From Trichomonas tenax (lineage: Eukaryota > Parabasalia > Trichomonadida > Trichomonadidae), in the NCBI GenBank assembly GCA_023091735.1, contig JALKBU010001004.1, forward strand, positions 1 to 18,526: a stretch of 18,526 bases of DNA. Reading direction: 5' to 3'. The translations under genes were made by a program, and so were the position numbers. The notes under the pieces were generated by a model. The model searched no databases. It was not told the origin of the DNA and saw only the letters and a program-made list of their open reading frames with translations. Shown in pieces: positions 8,287 to 17,056 of this stretch (position 1 is its first letter; each line of letters begins with the position of its first letter).

Positions 8287-9456
8287 ATGAGTCGCTCAGG
8301 AAGTATTCTCTTTTCACCGATAAACGTTGGCCATCACAAGATAATGAACAGGTTCATGAGGTCTGCCACAAACGAATACAAGGCGACAGAAGAAGGATTA
8401 CCTAAAGATGAGCTGAAAAAAATGATGATTAACCTCGCAAACTGCCAAGTAGGCCTAATCGTCCCCGGATGTATGTACATTACATCCCACGGAAGACGTG
8501 GAACCAATCAGTGCGGTATGTGCACGGTCAATCAAGCGCGTGAATGGAAGAACGTTATCAATGAGATGCATAAAAGCGGCTCAAAGGTCATGTTCCAGAT
8601 CATGCACGCAGGAACTGGTGCTAACTCAGAGACAATGGACGGTGCACCTTTCTTCGCTCCTTCTGCGATTTCGAAAGGATCTGTGGCATTGACAAAGGCG
8701 CAAATTGAGGATATAATTCATCTTTTTAGGTCTTCTGCTGAGCTTGCTTGCAAAGCTGGCGCTGATGGTGTCCAAATTCATGCTGCACACAGTTATTTGA
8801 TCTCTCAGTTCCTTTCTCCATATTATAACAGGCGCGATGATGAATATGGTGGTGACAAGGATAGAAGAATGAGAATTCTCGGTGAAATTGTTCATGAAAT
8901 TCGTCAATCTGTTCCATCTAACTTCATGGTGTCAATCAAGATGAATGGTGATGACTATGTTGAGGGTGGACTGATGCCAAAGGATGCTTCTTACATTGTT
9001 TCGAAGCTTTCTGGTAATGTTGATTTATTTGAGATTTCTGGTGGTGCTGTTGGAATGAAATCAATGCCATTCAACTTAGAAGAACGTTATCTTCTTAAGA
9101 ATGCAAAACCAGACCAACATGCAGAATTAATTCGCAAAGCAAGATTCTTATCGAAAGGCAATGAATTCAGGCAAGAATATAACGTTCCAGCTGCTAGAAT
9201 CATCAAGAAGGATAATCCGCATATCAAACTCGCTGTTGGTGGTGGTTTGAGGAATTTCAAGTCAATAGAGAAGTTAGTTCAAGAAGGAGTCTTCGATATC
9301 TGTTCCATTTCTCGTCCATTCATCAGAGATCCATCAATTGTCATGAGATACAAAGTTGCAACTATTGATGCTCCAACATGCAAGAACTGCAACGATTGCA
9401 TCCTCAATATCCCAAGAACTGGAATCTTTTGCCACATCCCATCATACATGCAGTAA
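8287..9456 (+). CDS. Old Yellow Enzyme-family NADH:flavin oxidoreductase, 389 aa
   Basis: The intact frame starts with ATG (ATGAGTCGCTCAGG) and ends with TAA. It is a one-domain TIM-barrel FMN oxidoreductase of the OYE/2,4-dienoyl-CoA reductase N-terminal family, near the usual 350-400 aa. Visible motifs are RSATNEY (residues 25-31), QIMHAG (104-109), the active-site segment HAAHSYLISQFLSP from H165/H168, YYNRRDDEYGG (179-189), VSIKMNG with K218, VGGGLR (317-322), and SRPFIRDP (342-349) in the FMN-phosphate region. Such enzymes use NAD(P)H and FMN to reduce electron-poor alkenes, nitro compounds or enoyl-CoAs; the substrate here is unknown. Near the end, Cys365, 368, 371 and 382 form CX2CX2CX10C, resembling the 4Fe-4S site of dienoyl-CoA reductase-type members, although the C-terminal flavin domains of those proteins are absent. 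The first 400 bases are GC-richer than the rest. Confidence 0.93.
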   Translation: MSRSGSILFSPINVGHHKIMNRFMRSATNEYKATEEGLPKDELKKMMINLANCQVGLIVPGCMYITSHGRRGTNQCGMCTVNQAREWKNVINEMHKSGSKVMFQIMHAGTGANSETMDGAPFFAPSAISKGSVALTKAQIEDIIHLFRSSAELACKAGADGVQIHAAHSYLISQFLSPYYNRRDDEYGGDKDRRMRILGEIVHEIRQSVPSNFMVSIKMNGDDYVEGGLMPKDASYIVSKLSGNVDLFEISGGAVGMKSMPFNLEERYLLKNAKPDQHAELIRKARFLSKGNEFRQEYNVPAARIIKKDNPHIKLAVGGGLRNFKSIEKLVQEGVFDICSISRPFIRDPSIVMRYKVATIDAPTCKNCNDCILNIPRTGIFCHIPSYMQ

Positions 9457-10365
9457 TTCATCTTCTGTAAGCTATTTTATATTATTAATAAAAATTATAT
9501 CACAATATATTTTTTTTTTCATTAGCCAGAAATATTCATATACTATTGCATTAAGCAAATAGATATCGCTCTTAAAGAAATATTAGGAATTTCTTGAAAT
9601 TTCATTCGGCTCATTCATGATTCTACTCGGCTATGAACACAGAAATTAATCTATTGTTTGCAGAAGATATAGTTTTGAAGTAACTCTAAAAATGGCAAAG
9701 ATAGCGAATAAAACAGTAATGAAACATAACAATTGAAGAAATTTGGACGCAAACCAGGTTCACATAGGCTTAGAACCGTGATAGCACGGCATAATTCAGG
9801 ATTTGATTATCAACGAAATTGAAAATAATTTATTGCTAAACGTCTTATACAAGGATAACTATGGTTGTGTTTACCATCCGACAATCAAGAATGTTATCAA
9901 AATAGCCATCATGGTCTCGAGCTCTAATTTTCTAGTCGATAAAAATATTCATTCTTAATGGATGATTTTGATGATAAGTATAAGGAAACCAACCTATGGC
10001 TAATTGATTGGACTGGTTTTCAACGATATATTTAATAAATTTAAAGTTGATGAACAATTTCATTGTTTTGGAGTCCATTTTGATGATATGTCAAATAAGC
10101 GCAATGTGCATAATCTATCCATATAGGTCATGAAGGTTAAAAACATCTTTTTGAAATTGCTCAATATATTTGTTTCCTTTTCGGAAGAGATAACCCATTG
10201 AACTCCCTCTTTTGAGAGCTGTAGATTGATTTGTATTGATTATTAAGCTTGGTTATCGACATAGTGAACTAAAATTTATCTATCTCATTGCAATTTTGAT
10301 CGAAAAACACCGATTTTAATGTAAATACTAACAACAATACACAGCAAAACAATATCTGCCTTCAT
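9457..10365. other. Long intergenic region; one weak + strand coding trace
   Basis: About 900 AT-rich bases. TAAA near 9489 could serve the OYE transcript. A + strand stretch near 9790-9958 is open for about 55 codons (including LYKDNYGCVYHPTIKNVIK) but has no start, neighbours or known relatives. It may be an old gene remnant. Nothing else is seen. Confidence 0.4.
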
Positions 10366-10368
10366 TTA
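10365..10368 (-). terminator. TAAA signal overlapping the stop of the 136-aa gene
   Basis: The stop TAA is followed by A on the coding (-) strand, giving the trichomonad-type UAAA poly(A) signal. This is inferred from the known arrangement in Trichomonas. Confidence 0.4.
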
Positions 10369-10776
10369 GCGATAACTCTCATGGCGAGAAGGAAAAGTTG
10401 GTGTTGAGCAAATCATTGGAGAGTTTCTGCATGAAACTGAGCCAAGCTTTGGTCTCAGCACATTGGACATATCACCTTGTGATGATCCAATCACGTATTT
10501 TTTAACTATAATCAGTGCTGGCTCTTGACATCTCGATTGTGACTGCCTCGGTGGCTTCTTTAATAAGGAATATGGCTTCTGTTTAGGTTCATTACGATAT
10601 TGTGATTCTAATGATGGTTTTCTAGTTTCATTCGAATAAGTATTTCTGCGTTTGATAGATATAACAGCTTTGGATCTAATAGTTTTGAAATTATCGTCTA
10701 TCTCGTTTTTCATGTTATTTATCGCTTGCATGCGCCTGCTGAATTCATCTTCAGAGCACAAATTGGGTAAACTCAT
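10366..10776 (-). CDS. Small basic, low-complexity protein, 136 aa, unknown function
   Basis: An intact frame runs from ATG (10774-10776) to TAA (10366-10368). The product is basic and likely disordered apart from a short N-terminal helix (SEDEFSRRMQAINNMKNEID). Then come KAVISIKRRNTYSNE, KPYSLLKKPPRQSQSR, the hydrophobic patch PALIIVKKYVIG, and a Ser/Pro-rich end (SPMICSTPTFPSRHESYR). The phosphorylatable Ser/Thr-Pro and Arg-rich motifs suggest a regulatory or cytoskeleton-binding peptide, but no family is recognised. The stop is followed by A (TAAA). A TCACTT initiator-like site lies just upstream, which favours this start and a genuine gene. The codon pattern on this strand is better than on the reverse. 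It could be fast-evolving or lineage-specific. Confidence 0.6.
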   Translation of the reverse strand: MSLPNLCSEDEFSRRMQAINNMKNEIDDNFKTIRSKAVISIKRRNTYSNETRKPSLESQYRNEPKQKPYSLLKKPPRQSQSRCQEPALIIVKKYVIGSSQGDMSNVLRPKLGSVSCRNSPMICSTPTFPSRHESYR

Positions 10777-10795
10777 TTTAAAATTCTTGAACCAA

Positions 10796-10801
10796 AAGTG
10801 A
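10796..10801 (-). promoter_or_regulatory. Initiator-like TCACTT upstream of the 136-aa gene
   Basis: On the - strand TGTCACTTTTGG lies just before the gene, with the A of TCACTT about 22 bases before the ATG. It fits the trichomonad initiator TCA(+1)-pyrimidine-(T/A)-(T/A), and the distance fits short trichomonad 5' UTRs. A second, oppositely oriented copy (AGTCACTTTT on the + strand) is at 10829-10838. Confidence 0.45.
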
Positions 10802-11410
10802 CAAGTAAAGAAAACCCTTTTTGAAATAAGTCACTTTTTTATTTAATACAGAGGTCCCTCTTTTTCTGAAAAAAACAAAACTATTCTCGGATTCCATTCT
10901 ATGCTTGCTTATCGTCCTCGGTATCGTTTAGGATATTGGAAATCAAATCGGTGATTGATCCATGTCGGCAATAACGTATAGTTTAAATTTATATTAATCA
11001 AAAACTCCTGAATTCAGTCAATTCGGCCGAGATTCAATTTCAAAAAACTTGATTTAAGCTACATAGCATCAACAGCTTGGTTCTGTAAGTCTAAGTATCT
11101 CGTGATCAATCAAAATTAATAGCTAAAATATAAATAAATATTATGTGTATATTATTATTTTAGAAAACAAGAAATTAGTTAATCTGATTTAGTTTGCATA
11201 CATGTGTGGTTGTGTTTGTTATAAATATGAAATCAAAACTCTAATTCAAAATTGGAAATTTGAAATAATTTTTGATGCAAAGAAAACACTAAGGTGAATG
11301 TAACATCGTGATCCATCATGTGGTATTCTGAATGTAATTATTGTCTAAATTGTTAATTTAAATTAAGAAAAAATAATTGATGAGATTGTAGCATAAGCAG
11401 TATAGATTAT
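10802..11410. other. Intergenic, AT-rich
   Basis: No gene is seen. It contains AGTCACTTTTTT (10829-10840) followed by CAGAGGTCCCTC near 10850, a short GC-rich palindrome-like word in otherwise AT-rich DNA. See the findings on motif clusters. Confidence 0.4.
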
Positions 11411-11546
11411 GGTACCGAATGAGAATTCGGTCAGTAAAGTGTCGTGTTTCTAGGGATGTTTCCGTAGTCAATAATATGTCGACGAATTTTATTGAAGCCA
11501 TCGCACAATTTTCGCCGAAAGACGGAATTTCGGGGTTTTCGGTACC
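11411..11546. repeat. Inverted repeats at the left edge of the island
   Basis: ACCGAAT (11414-11420) pairs with ATTCGGT (11425-11431) across a 4-base loop. In addition, GGTACCGAA (11411-11419) has a perfect 9-base inverted partner, TTCGGTACC, at 11538-11546. The first hairpin sits exactly where GC content rises. Confidence 0.6.
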
Positions 11547-12018
11547 CTGAGCATATCAGTGCTCCTAAATTCCTGATGCTTTTGAGACTCCGCGAGCAAG
11601 TGAATCCGAATTCGGTATTTTGAAAAAAATTGAGGGCTTTTCTATCGCCGAATCCTCCCTCGGCGATGTACTTTACAAAGCTTCGACGATAGATTTTGCA
11701 AAAAATCACCTCGTGTTTAATGACAAATATGAGAATGGTACAATGAGATTTCCCTGTTGGATTGTTTATTTCATATACAGAATCCAACTTTGCATAACAG
11801 TGGCTCACATTGAGATAAGTTTTTTCTATTATTCCAAAATGCAATATCATCACGCATTAAGCTACAAAGCCTTCGCTGATAACATTAATCTCATTGATCT
11901 GTCTATAAAGGCCGACATTTGTAAAACCTCCAACTCCATCGCTTATTGCGCAATTGATGGCGCAAAACTTCCTTTGATTACTGCTCCACTGGAATTCTTG
12001 AAACATTGCTTGAAATAG
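11411..12018 (+). pseudogene. GC-richer island with a broken coding region, identity unknown
   Basis: About 600 bases have clearly higher GC and more CG dinucleotides than the flanks. On the + strand, one frame gives MSTNFIEAIAQFSPKDGISG and FSVP, then TGA 11548-11550 and TAA 11566-11568. It is then open to TAG 12016-12018, through PDAFETPRASESEFGILKK, IEGFSIAESSLGDVLYKAST, DNINLIDLSIKADICKTS and YCAIDGAKLPLITAPLEF. The last ~150 bases have normal trichomonad codon use on +. However, two - strand frames are also open for long stretches (11431-11853 and another at 11860-12010), so the coding strand is not certain. The start of the long open part would be TTG, not ATG. No family is recognised. 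The best reading is a decayed or transferred gene. Confidence 0.4.
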
Positions 12019-12470
12019 CAAATGGAATGAAGAAGCTTAATCCAAACCTCGATTGATGCAATGAAACGCTCAATAAAAAACAATTGTTGATGAAATCTAA
12101 TGTATTCAATGATATGAAATATGTTTAAGAATATATAATGCTAGGCATGGATGCGTTTATGTGTTTTACAGTGTTTAGATGTTTATTTGAAGATGAATTA
12201 TTGAGATATTTTTTCCATTGCTATTTCATCAAGTGCGTTGATAATCAATAATCTGCAAATTATATAGACATTATAATTTATTAATGAAAAGAACATATTT
12301 CCGATATTTATCAGATTTTCAATTTTGATCATATTAAGGTATTTCTCTCTATTGGTTTGAATACCATTGAGTAGTTTAATATAAATCTTAAAGCACATGC
12401 GTTATTACTAATAAATTATATATTTCATTCAATATATCTTTAAATTGAGCGACAACTCTTTTATCTTTAA
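12019..12470. other. Intergenic, AT-rich
   Basis: No credible gene. The - strand frame at 12198-12398 has no support beyond being open. The region is AT-rich down to the kinase stop. Confidence 0.5.
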
Positions 12471-13547
12471 TTAAGCGTAGTTCACTGCTATTTGATTCCA
12501 AAAGATATTAAATCTTATTTGTATAACATTTTGAAATGTTTGTAAAAATGATGCATAAACCATATACACAGCATAAGAAACTTTTGATTTGCACATTGTT
12601 AAAGACAAAAAGCATTTCGATGAAACAAATTTTACATGAATAATGTAAATAACAAAATAACAAACAATAAAACACATAAACATTCTATTTTCATACAGAT
12701 ATATTGACCCTTGAACCATGGAGCTTTGGTTTAATGACCACTGACGTTTGAGGCAATTGTCTCGCGCGTGGCCTTGATGAAAAAGCTGTATTCTTGATAA
12801 TAATCGTAGATTTCTCTCTAAGTATCCAACCGTTGGACGCATATCTTGATCTAGATTAAGGCAAGCTTTGATTGCTGACGCCAATAACTCGTCCTGAATG
12901 AATTCAAACTGTGGATCTTTCGTCATTGAGTTCTGGGACAGTGAGTGTCGATCTTTTCCTGCCCAAAGCAATCTTCCTGTTGCTAACATGAATAAAGTTA
13001 CACCAATGGACCACATATCAGCCTTTCTTGGATCATGCACTTTTCTGCACACAATTTCAGGCACCATATAGGGAACTGAGCCTGCAAAATGTTGTTCTTT
13101 CTCTGCGTCTGATAAATTCGAAGATAAACCGAAATCACAAACTCTGACTCTGTCATACTGATCAATGAGAAAATTACCAGGTTTTATATCTAAACGTGCA
13201 ATATTACATCTATGGCATGCTCTTATAGCCTTAAGAATGCCAATAGAGTATTTTCTAATTGTATCTGAGCATAAATGCTTGTGCATCCTTAGATATTGAC
13301 CAAGAGAAGTAGGGCAATACTCCATTAACAGGTATACGATGGCTTCAAAGTATTTGTATCCATACAAACGAACAAAATTCGGATCATCAACTTGTTTCAT
13401 GCAATCGTTTTCATTTTGCTTGAACTTGCTCTCGAATATTGATTTTAATGCAAAATCACAGCCGGAATTGGAGTAGTAAATTCGATAAACGACACCATTG
13501 CCGCCTGCTCCGATCTGCTCTTTAAACATAAAGTTCATCTCTCGCAT
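12471..13547 (-). CDS. CAMK-like serine/threonine protein kinase, 358 aa, with unusual C-terminal tail
   Basis: ATG (13545-13547) to TAA (12471-12473). The kinase domain spans about residues 6-255. The glycine loop is GAGGNG (13-18) and the VAIK lysine is K35 in FALK. The catalytic loop is ARLDIKPGNFLID, in which D120, K122 and N125 are kept but HRD is RLD. The remaining motifs are DFG 138-140, the activation segment end GSVPYMVPE (156-164), DMWSIG (177-182) and R237 in MRPT. These residues suggest an active ATP-dependent kinase of the non-RD type; the family is large in trichomonads and the substrate is unknown. From about residue 281 the sequence changes to a Phe/Tyr/Ile/Cys-rich, AT-rich tail (MCFIVCYFVIYIIHVKF). 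Related kinases usually stop soon after the domain, so the tail may be read-through after loss of the original stop. A TCATAA initiator-like site lies about 30 bases upstream. Confidence 0.88.
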   Translation of the reverse strand: MREMNFMFKEQIGAGGNGVVYRIYYSNSGCDFALKSIFESKFKQNENDCMKQVDDPNFVRLYGYKYFEAIVYLLMEYCPTSLGQYLRMHKHLCSDTIRKYSIGILKAIRACHRCNIARLDIKPGNFLIDQYDRVRVCDFGLSSNLSDAEKEQHFAGSVPYMVPEIVCRKVHDPRKADMWSIGVTLFMLATGRLLWAGKDRHSLSQNSMTKDPQFEFIQDELLASAIKACLNLDQDMRPTVGYLERNLRLLSRIQLFHQGHARDNCLKRQWSLNQSSMVQGSIYLYENRMFMCFIVCYFVIYIIHVKFVSSKCFLSLTMCKSKVSYAVYMVYASFLQTFQNVIQIRFNIFWNQIAVNYA

Positions 13548-13574
13548 GCATTTTATTTTTAAAAAAAAAAATAC

Positions 13575-13580
13575 TTATGA
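13575..13580 (-). promoter_or_regulatory. Possible initiator TCATAA upstream of the kinase gene
   Basis: On the - strand TCATAA fits TCA-Y-W-W and lies about 30 bases before the ATG, followed by T- and A-rich runs. The assignment is positional only. Confidence 0.3.
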
Positions 13581-13845
13581 GAGTTTACAAAAAATTAGAA
13601 TGAACATTGTATTTTAGATTTAGTATTATAACAAAATTACAAAAATTTTGGATTGAAATATTGAAAAGTCTGTTTATGAGCAATTACTAGCTATACTATA
13701 AGTATCAATATTTTAGTGCTAAGGATTTGTATAATCAATTTGAAAAGTTTACATTTAACAAATATTTTGACAAAATATTTAGTGATTGTTTATAAATACT
13801 ATTTTGGTTAACGATGAATTCAATTTGTGTCACGTTTTAAAAAGC

Positions 13846-13872
13846 TGTGATCTATATATAATGTAGATCACA
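13846..13872. repeat. Inverted repeat TGTGATCTA / TAGATCACA
   Basis: A perfect 9-base stem (13846-13854 with 13864-13872) closes a 9-base AT loop in the region upstream of the kinase. It could be a dyad binding site or simply a hairpin; no function is shown. Confidence 0.5.
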
Positions 13873-14222
13873 ATATATAAAAATTAGTTTCAACATTCAA
13901 TTTTTTCAATAATTATTGAGATTTATTGAAAAAATTACAGAGTTGACTAAATTTTACTTTACACGCAGTCATAGATCGAATTGTTTGGATTATTTCTTTA
14001 AGCTCAACGTCTTTTATGAAATCTAAACCATTTAGTCGATTATTCCGACGTTACAACTTTGTCTTTTTCTTAGCTACACATTACCAAATAGATATTTCAT
14101 CCTAAAATAAAATATTAAATCAGATAAATTTGATTGTTTCCAAATAGCTTTATTAAACAGTATTATTTTAATTCGGGCCCAATTAAGCTTAGTGAACGTT
14201 TAAAACGTAAAATAATATTATC

Positions 14223-14265
14223 TCATCAAATCTGTAAATATTTGATCGAATAGAAGATTTGATGA
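14223..14265. repeat. Inverted repeat TCATCAAATCT / AGATTTGATGA
   Basis: A perfect 11-base stem (14223-14233 with 14255-14265) is separated by 21 bases that themselves contain TTTGATC. It could be a small decayed element or a hairpin. Confidence 0.5.
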
Positions 14266-15298
14266 TGCGTTCGGGTTACAAACATCCATTTTATGTAATC
14301 TATACATTTGTTTTTAGCTCAATTGCAAAAATAACCAAACCAAAGATTAATTGCCTTGATTTTGATCAATGGGTGAACTGCATTCTATCCTAAATGACTG
14401 AATAAATGGTTAAGAACTCAACTCTGTGCTCGAAAAAGTCAAAAGAGAAATTTCATCAAGTTTAAAGGTTATAACACTTTTTTAAAGACGTTGTGTAGTC
14501 CAGAAAATGGACTTGGCTCTTTAATCATTCATTCTCAAGGAGTCTTGCTTAACCACGATGATAGTACACCTCACTCTGTCATGATTTATCAATATCTTTC
14601 ATCAATTTCACTTAATTATTCACGATATTATTAGAATATACTTTTCCTGACGAATTTCTCATGTTTGCGCTGGCAGAATCTATCAGATTGAAGAAAAAAT
14701 CATATTTACAGAGTTTAATTATACAATCATATCCAATTTTTTTAAACCAAGAGAATTACATTATATTTTGTATTTGGCGTACACTCTAGGAGTATAATAT
14801 GCGGTCTTTGTCACCAATGGGTTTGTCTTCACAATTTTGAGATACGATATCTAATCTTATATACACATGGATTTATAAAGGATAGTTGATATGACAACAT
14901 TTGAAACATCATTTGGTAAATGTTTTATCTTGTTTTCTATGCTAGATTTCTCTTTGGGATGGTTAAAATCAATAAACGTTGGCACCAAATGAACAAAAAC
15001 CAAGAGAGCTTTACAGCGTTGAAATATATATATTGGATACATGCAGGGATCATTGAGCAAACTGTGTCGTGTTCTGTTGTCTTACAGTTTTTGCGCTTTG
15101 ATGAAAGTGTCAATTATAATAGTTCTTATGCACTATTAATCATGTGCACATGGTCAAAATTTGCAATAGGTTATGATTTTCATGACAGCATATGCGGTTG
15201 TCATCGATTTTGAATCTTGAATATATTTATTTGGCAATTTGCAAAACTAAGTTTTTTTGGATGATATACAACTCCAATGCTGGGGTGTATACATCTAA

Positions 15299-15368
15299 CT
15301 ATTTTTTACTTTCTAACTTTCCCTTTTTTCCAATACTTTTTCCTATTTATCTTTTATTTTTATTAAAT
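15299..15368 (+). other. Pyrimidine-rich tract
   Basis: On the + strand this stretch is almost entirely T and C with few A and no G (for example TTTCCCTTTTTTCC). It is low-complexity DNA with no coding role seen; the frame open through it is a consequence of composition. Confidence 0.5.
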
Positions 15369-15918
15369 CTATGTTATTCTTTTTAATTATTGTTATTTAT
15401 ATCTAAATTCTGCTCAATTCACTTATTTCAGATTTAATTTTTTTGTAAATTTCCATAAATAATATTAATAAGTAGTTTCAAATATATTTGCAACCTTGTT
15501 AAATCCATTGGTGCATTTGTTTCATATAATTTACATTTCATCAAAATATAATTGGAGAAAAATTTTGAAATTTCCTCAAAAAATAGTTTTGCTTACAATA
15601 ACCTATATCAAAAATGAAGTTTATGTGGCAATTTAAAAATTAAGTAAACATCAAAAAAAGCTTGAAAAGTGAAAAAGAAAGGAAAATATCTATTTTTATA
15701 TAAATATTTCAACTTCTTTTACTCGGCTTCCGTAAGAACAAATTACGCTATAGTCGAAGTTTGAAAGTAATTCATAGCGATATATATATACTTTAAATAT
15801 TAGCTCAAGTTCTTGGGAAATGGGAAGTGTTATCACCTTTTCAAGTTTCATTAACGACAATGGTCTTTTAGTTTAAAAATATTTTAATTTTGGTTTCAAG
15901 TTTTTAGTTTCCTGTCTT

Positions 15919-17055
15919 ATGAAATTCAATTTTATGTGTGATGAATTAGAACTAGCAACTATCAAACTAGGACATACAGCAAGATTACAGGAAATGCTTT
16001 CGAAAATTAATCCCAATGAAATAGAATCTATTGTTGAGGAACTAAAGCAAAGCGTTCTCGATGATAACGTTGTAAGAACTAATTTGCACAATATCGCTCG
16101 ATATAGGATAGACCAACTTCATTCATTCTGTAAATTACTCGATAAACTAAGTAAAACGAAGAAATACAAGAATATTTCGAAAAGATTTTGTTCAAAAAAT
16201 TTATTAAAACATAAAAAAGACAAACCATTTCCTTACTTTAATATGCTATTCATGTATATGCTATACGAGGACAATTGCATTGATTGGGAAGATATTTTTT
16301 ATTTTATCAATTATTATCCGCCAAATGATCGTATCAGAATACCATTGTTTGAAATGTTTTACTTCGATATACAGGAACGAGAACCAGATTTTTTCAAATC
16401 AAATATAACACAATTTTATGATAATATTATCGATGAATGGGATCACTACAAGATCATTAAACAAGAAAAACTGTTCAAAGAATACATAACATACGGATAT
16501 CCAGTGAAATCTCTCGAATATTGCCTTAAATATGATGATGTAACAGCTTTACAAGCATTCGCAAATGAATCTAACTTCGATTGGAATCAACTAACAATTG
16601 TTTCCGATTTCGAACCTTCTGAATTATCACAACCTCTAAAAATATGGGAATTCGCTTCATTTTTTGGCTCTGTAAATTGTTATAAGTATATAGCACTAAA
16701 TAATGTCGTGCTGACTGACTGTATGGAGTATGCAATCTATGGTGGAAATTTGGAGATTATTAGACTAATCGCGACTGATTCTGAGAAATTTCCATCTAAA
16801 TTAGCTTACTTCGCCCTTAAACTGTATAAGAATGATATATTCAATTGGATTATAGAAAACAAAATACCAGAAAAGAGACGAAACTCAATGGAAATTAGTA
16901 TTTTCGAGAAAGCTTGCAAATTCGGAAATGCAAGTGTCATTATGGAATACATAGACAATGGATTCACTCTCAACACAGAGCTTCTTGTTGATGTTGCGAA
17001 GATTATTGGTGAAGAAGCTGATTATTTCCATGTAGATAGATTTGTTAAGTCATAA
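15919..17055 (+). CDS. DUF3447/ankyrin-like repeat protein, 378 aa
   Basis: ATG (15919) to TAA (17053-17055), uninterrupted; a second ATG at codon 6 is an alternative start. Residues 1-130 form the helical N-terminal region typical of trichomonad DUF3447 proteins (MCDELELATIKLGHTARLQE, RYRIDQLHSFCKLLDKLSK, FPYFNMLFMYMLYEDN). Residues about 195-350 carry ankyrin-like helical pairs: SLEYCLKYDDVTALQAFANE, WEFASFFGSVNCYKYIAL, CMEYAIYGGNLEIIRLIA and FEKACKFGNASVIMEYIDNG. Each follows the small-G-x-x-x-hydrophobic pattern of the family. There is no canonical TALHxA ankyrin, so it is a short member ending where others add full ankyrin repeats. A role in protein binding is inferred; partners are unknown. 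There are no membrane or signal segments. The stop forms TAAA. Confidence 0.85.
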   Translation: MKFNFMCDELELATIKLGHTARLQEMLSKINPNEIESIVEELKQSVLDDNVVRTNLHNIARYRIDQLHSFCKLLDKLSKTKKYKNISKRFCSKNLLKHKKDKPFPYFNMLFMYMLYEDNCIDWEDIFYFINYYPPNDRIRIPLFEMFYFDIQEREPDFFKSNITQFYDNIIDEWDHYKIIKQEKLFKEYITYGYPVKSLEYCLKYDDVTALQAFANESNFDWNQLTIVSDFEPSELSQPLKIWEFASFFGSVNCYKYIALNNVVLTDCMEYAIYGGNLEIIRLIATDSEKFPSKLAYFALKLYKNDIFNWIIENKIPEKRRNSMEISIFEKACKFGNASVIMEYIDNGFTLNTELLVDVAKIIGEEADYFHVDRFVKS

Positions 17056-17056
17056 A
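17053..17056 (+). terminator. TAAA signal overlapping the DUF3447 gene stop
   Basis: The stop codon plus the next base forms the trichomonad-type UAAA poly(A) signal. Function is inferred. Confidence 0.4.

Larger units (their letters stand above)
13548..15918. other. Long intergenic region with hairpins and weak coding traces
   Basis: About 2.4 kb without a convincing gene. It holds two perfect inverted repeats (listed separately) and a pyrimidine tract. A - strand stretch around 14857-15060 is open (LVFVHLVPTFIDFNHPKEK, then IKHLPNDVSNVV) with protein-like composition. It may be an old remnant, but overlapping + frames are equally open. Other frames here look like chance. Confidence 0.4.

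Noticed and set aside
8626..8917. Minus-strand frames inside the oxidoreductase gene
   Set aside because: Antisense shadows of a strongly supported coding region.
14920..15386. Plus-strand frames at 14920-15213 and 15192-15386
   Set aside because: No family resemblance, overlap with an equally open opposite strand or with a pyrimidine tract; best explained by composition.
15873..16091. Minus-strand frame over the start of the DUF3447 gene
   Set aside because: Antisense to the N-terminus of a well-supported protein; Ser-rich composition is the complement of the coding codons.
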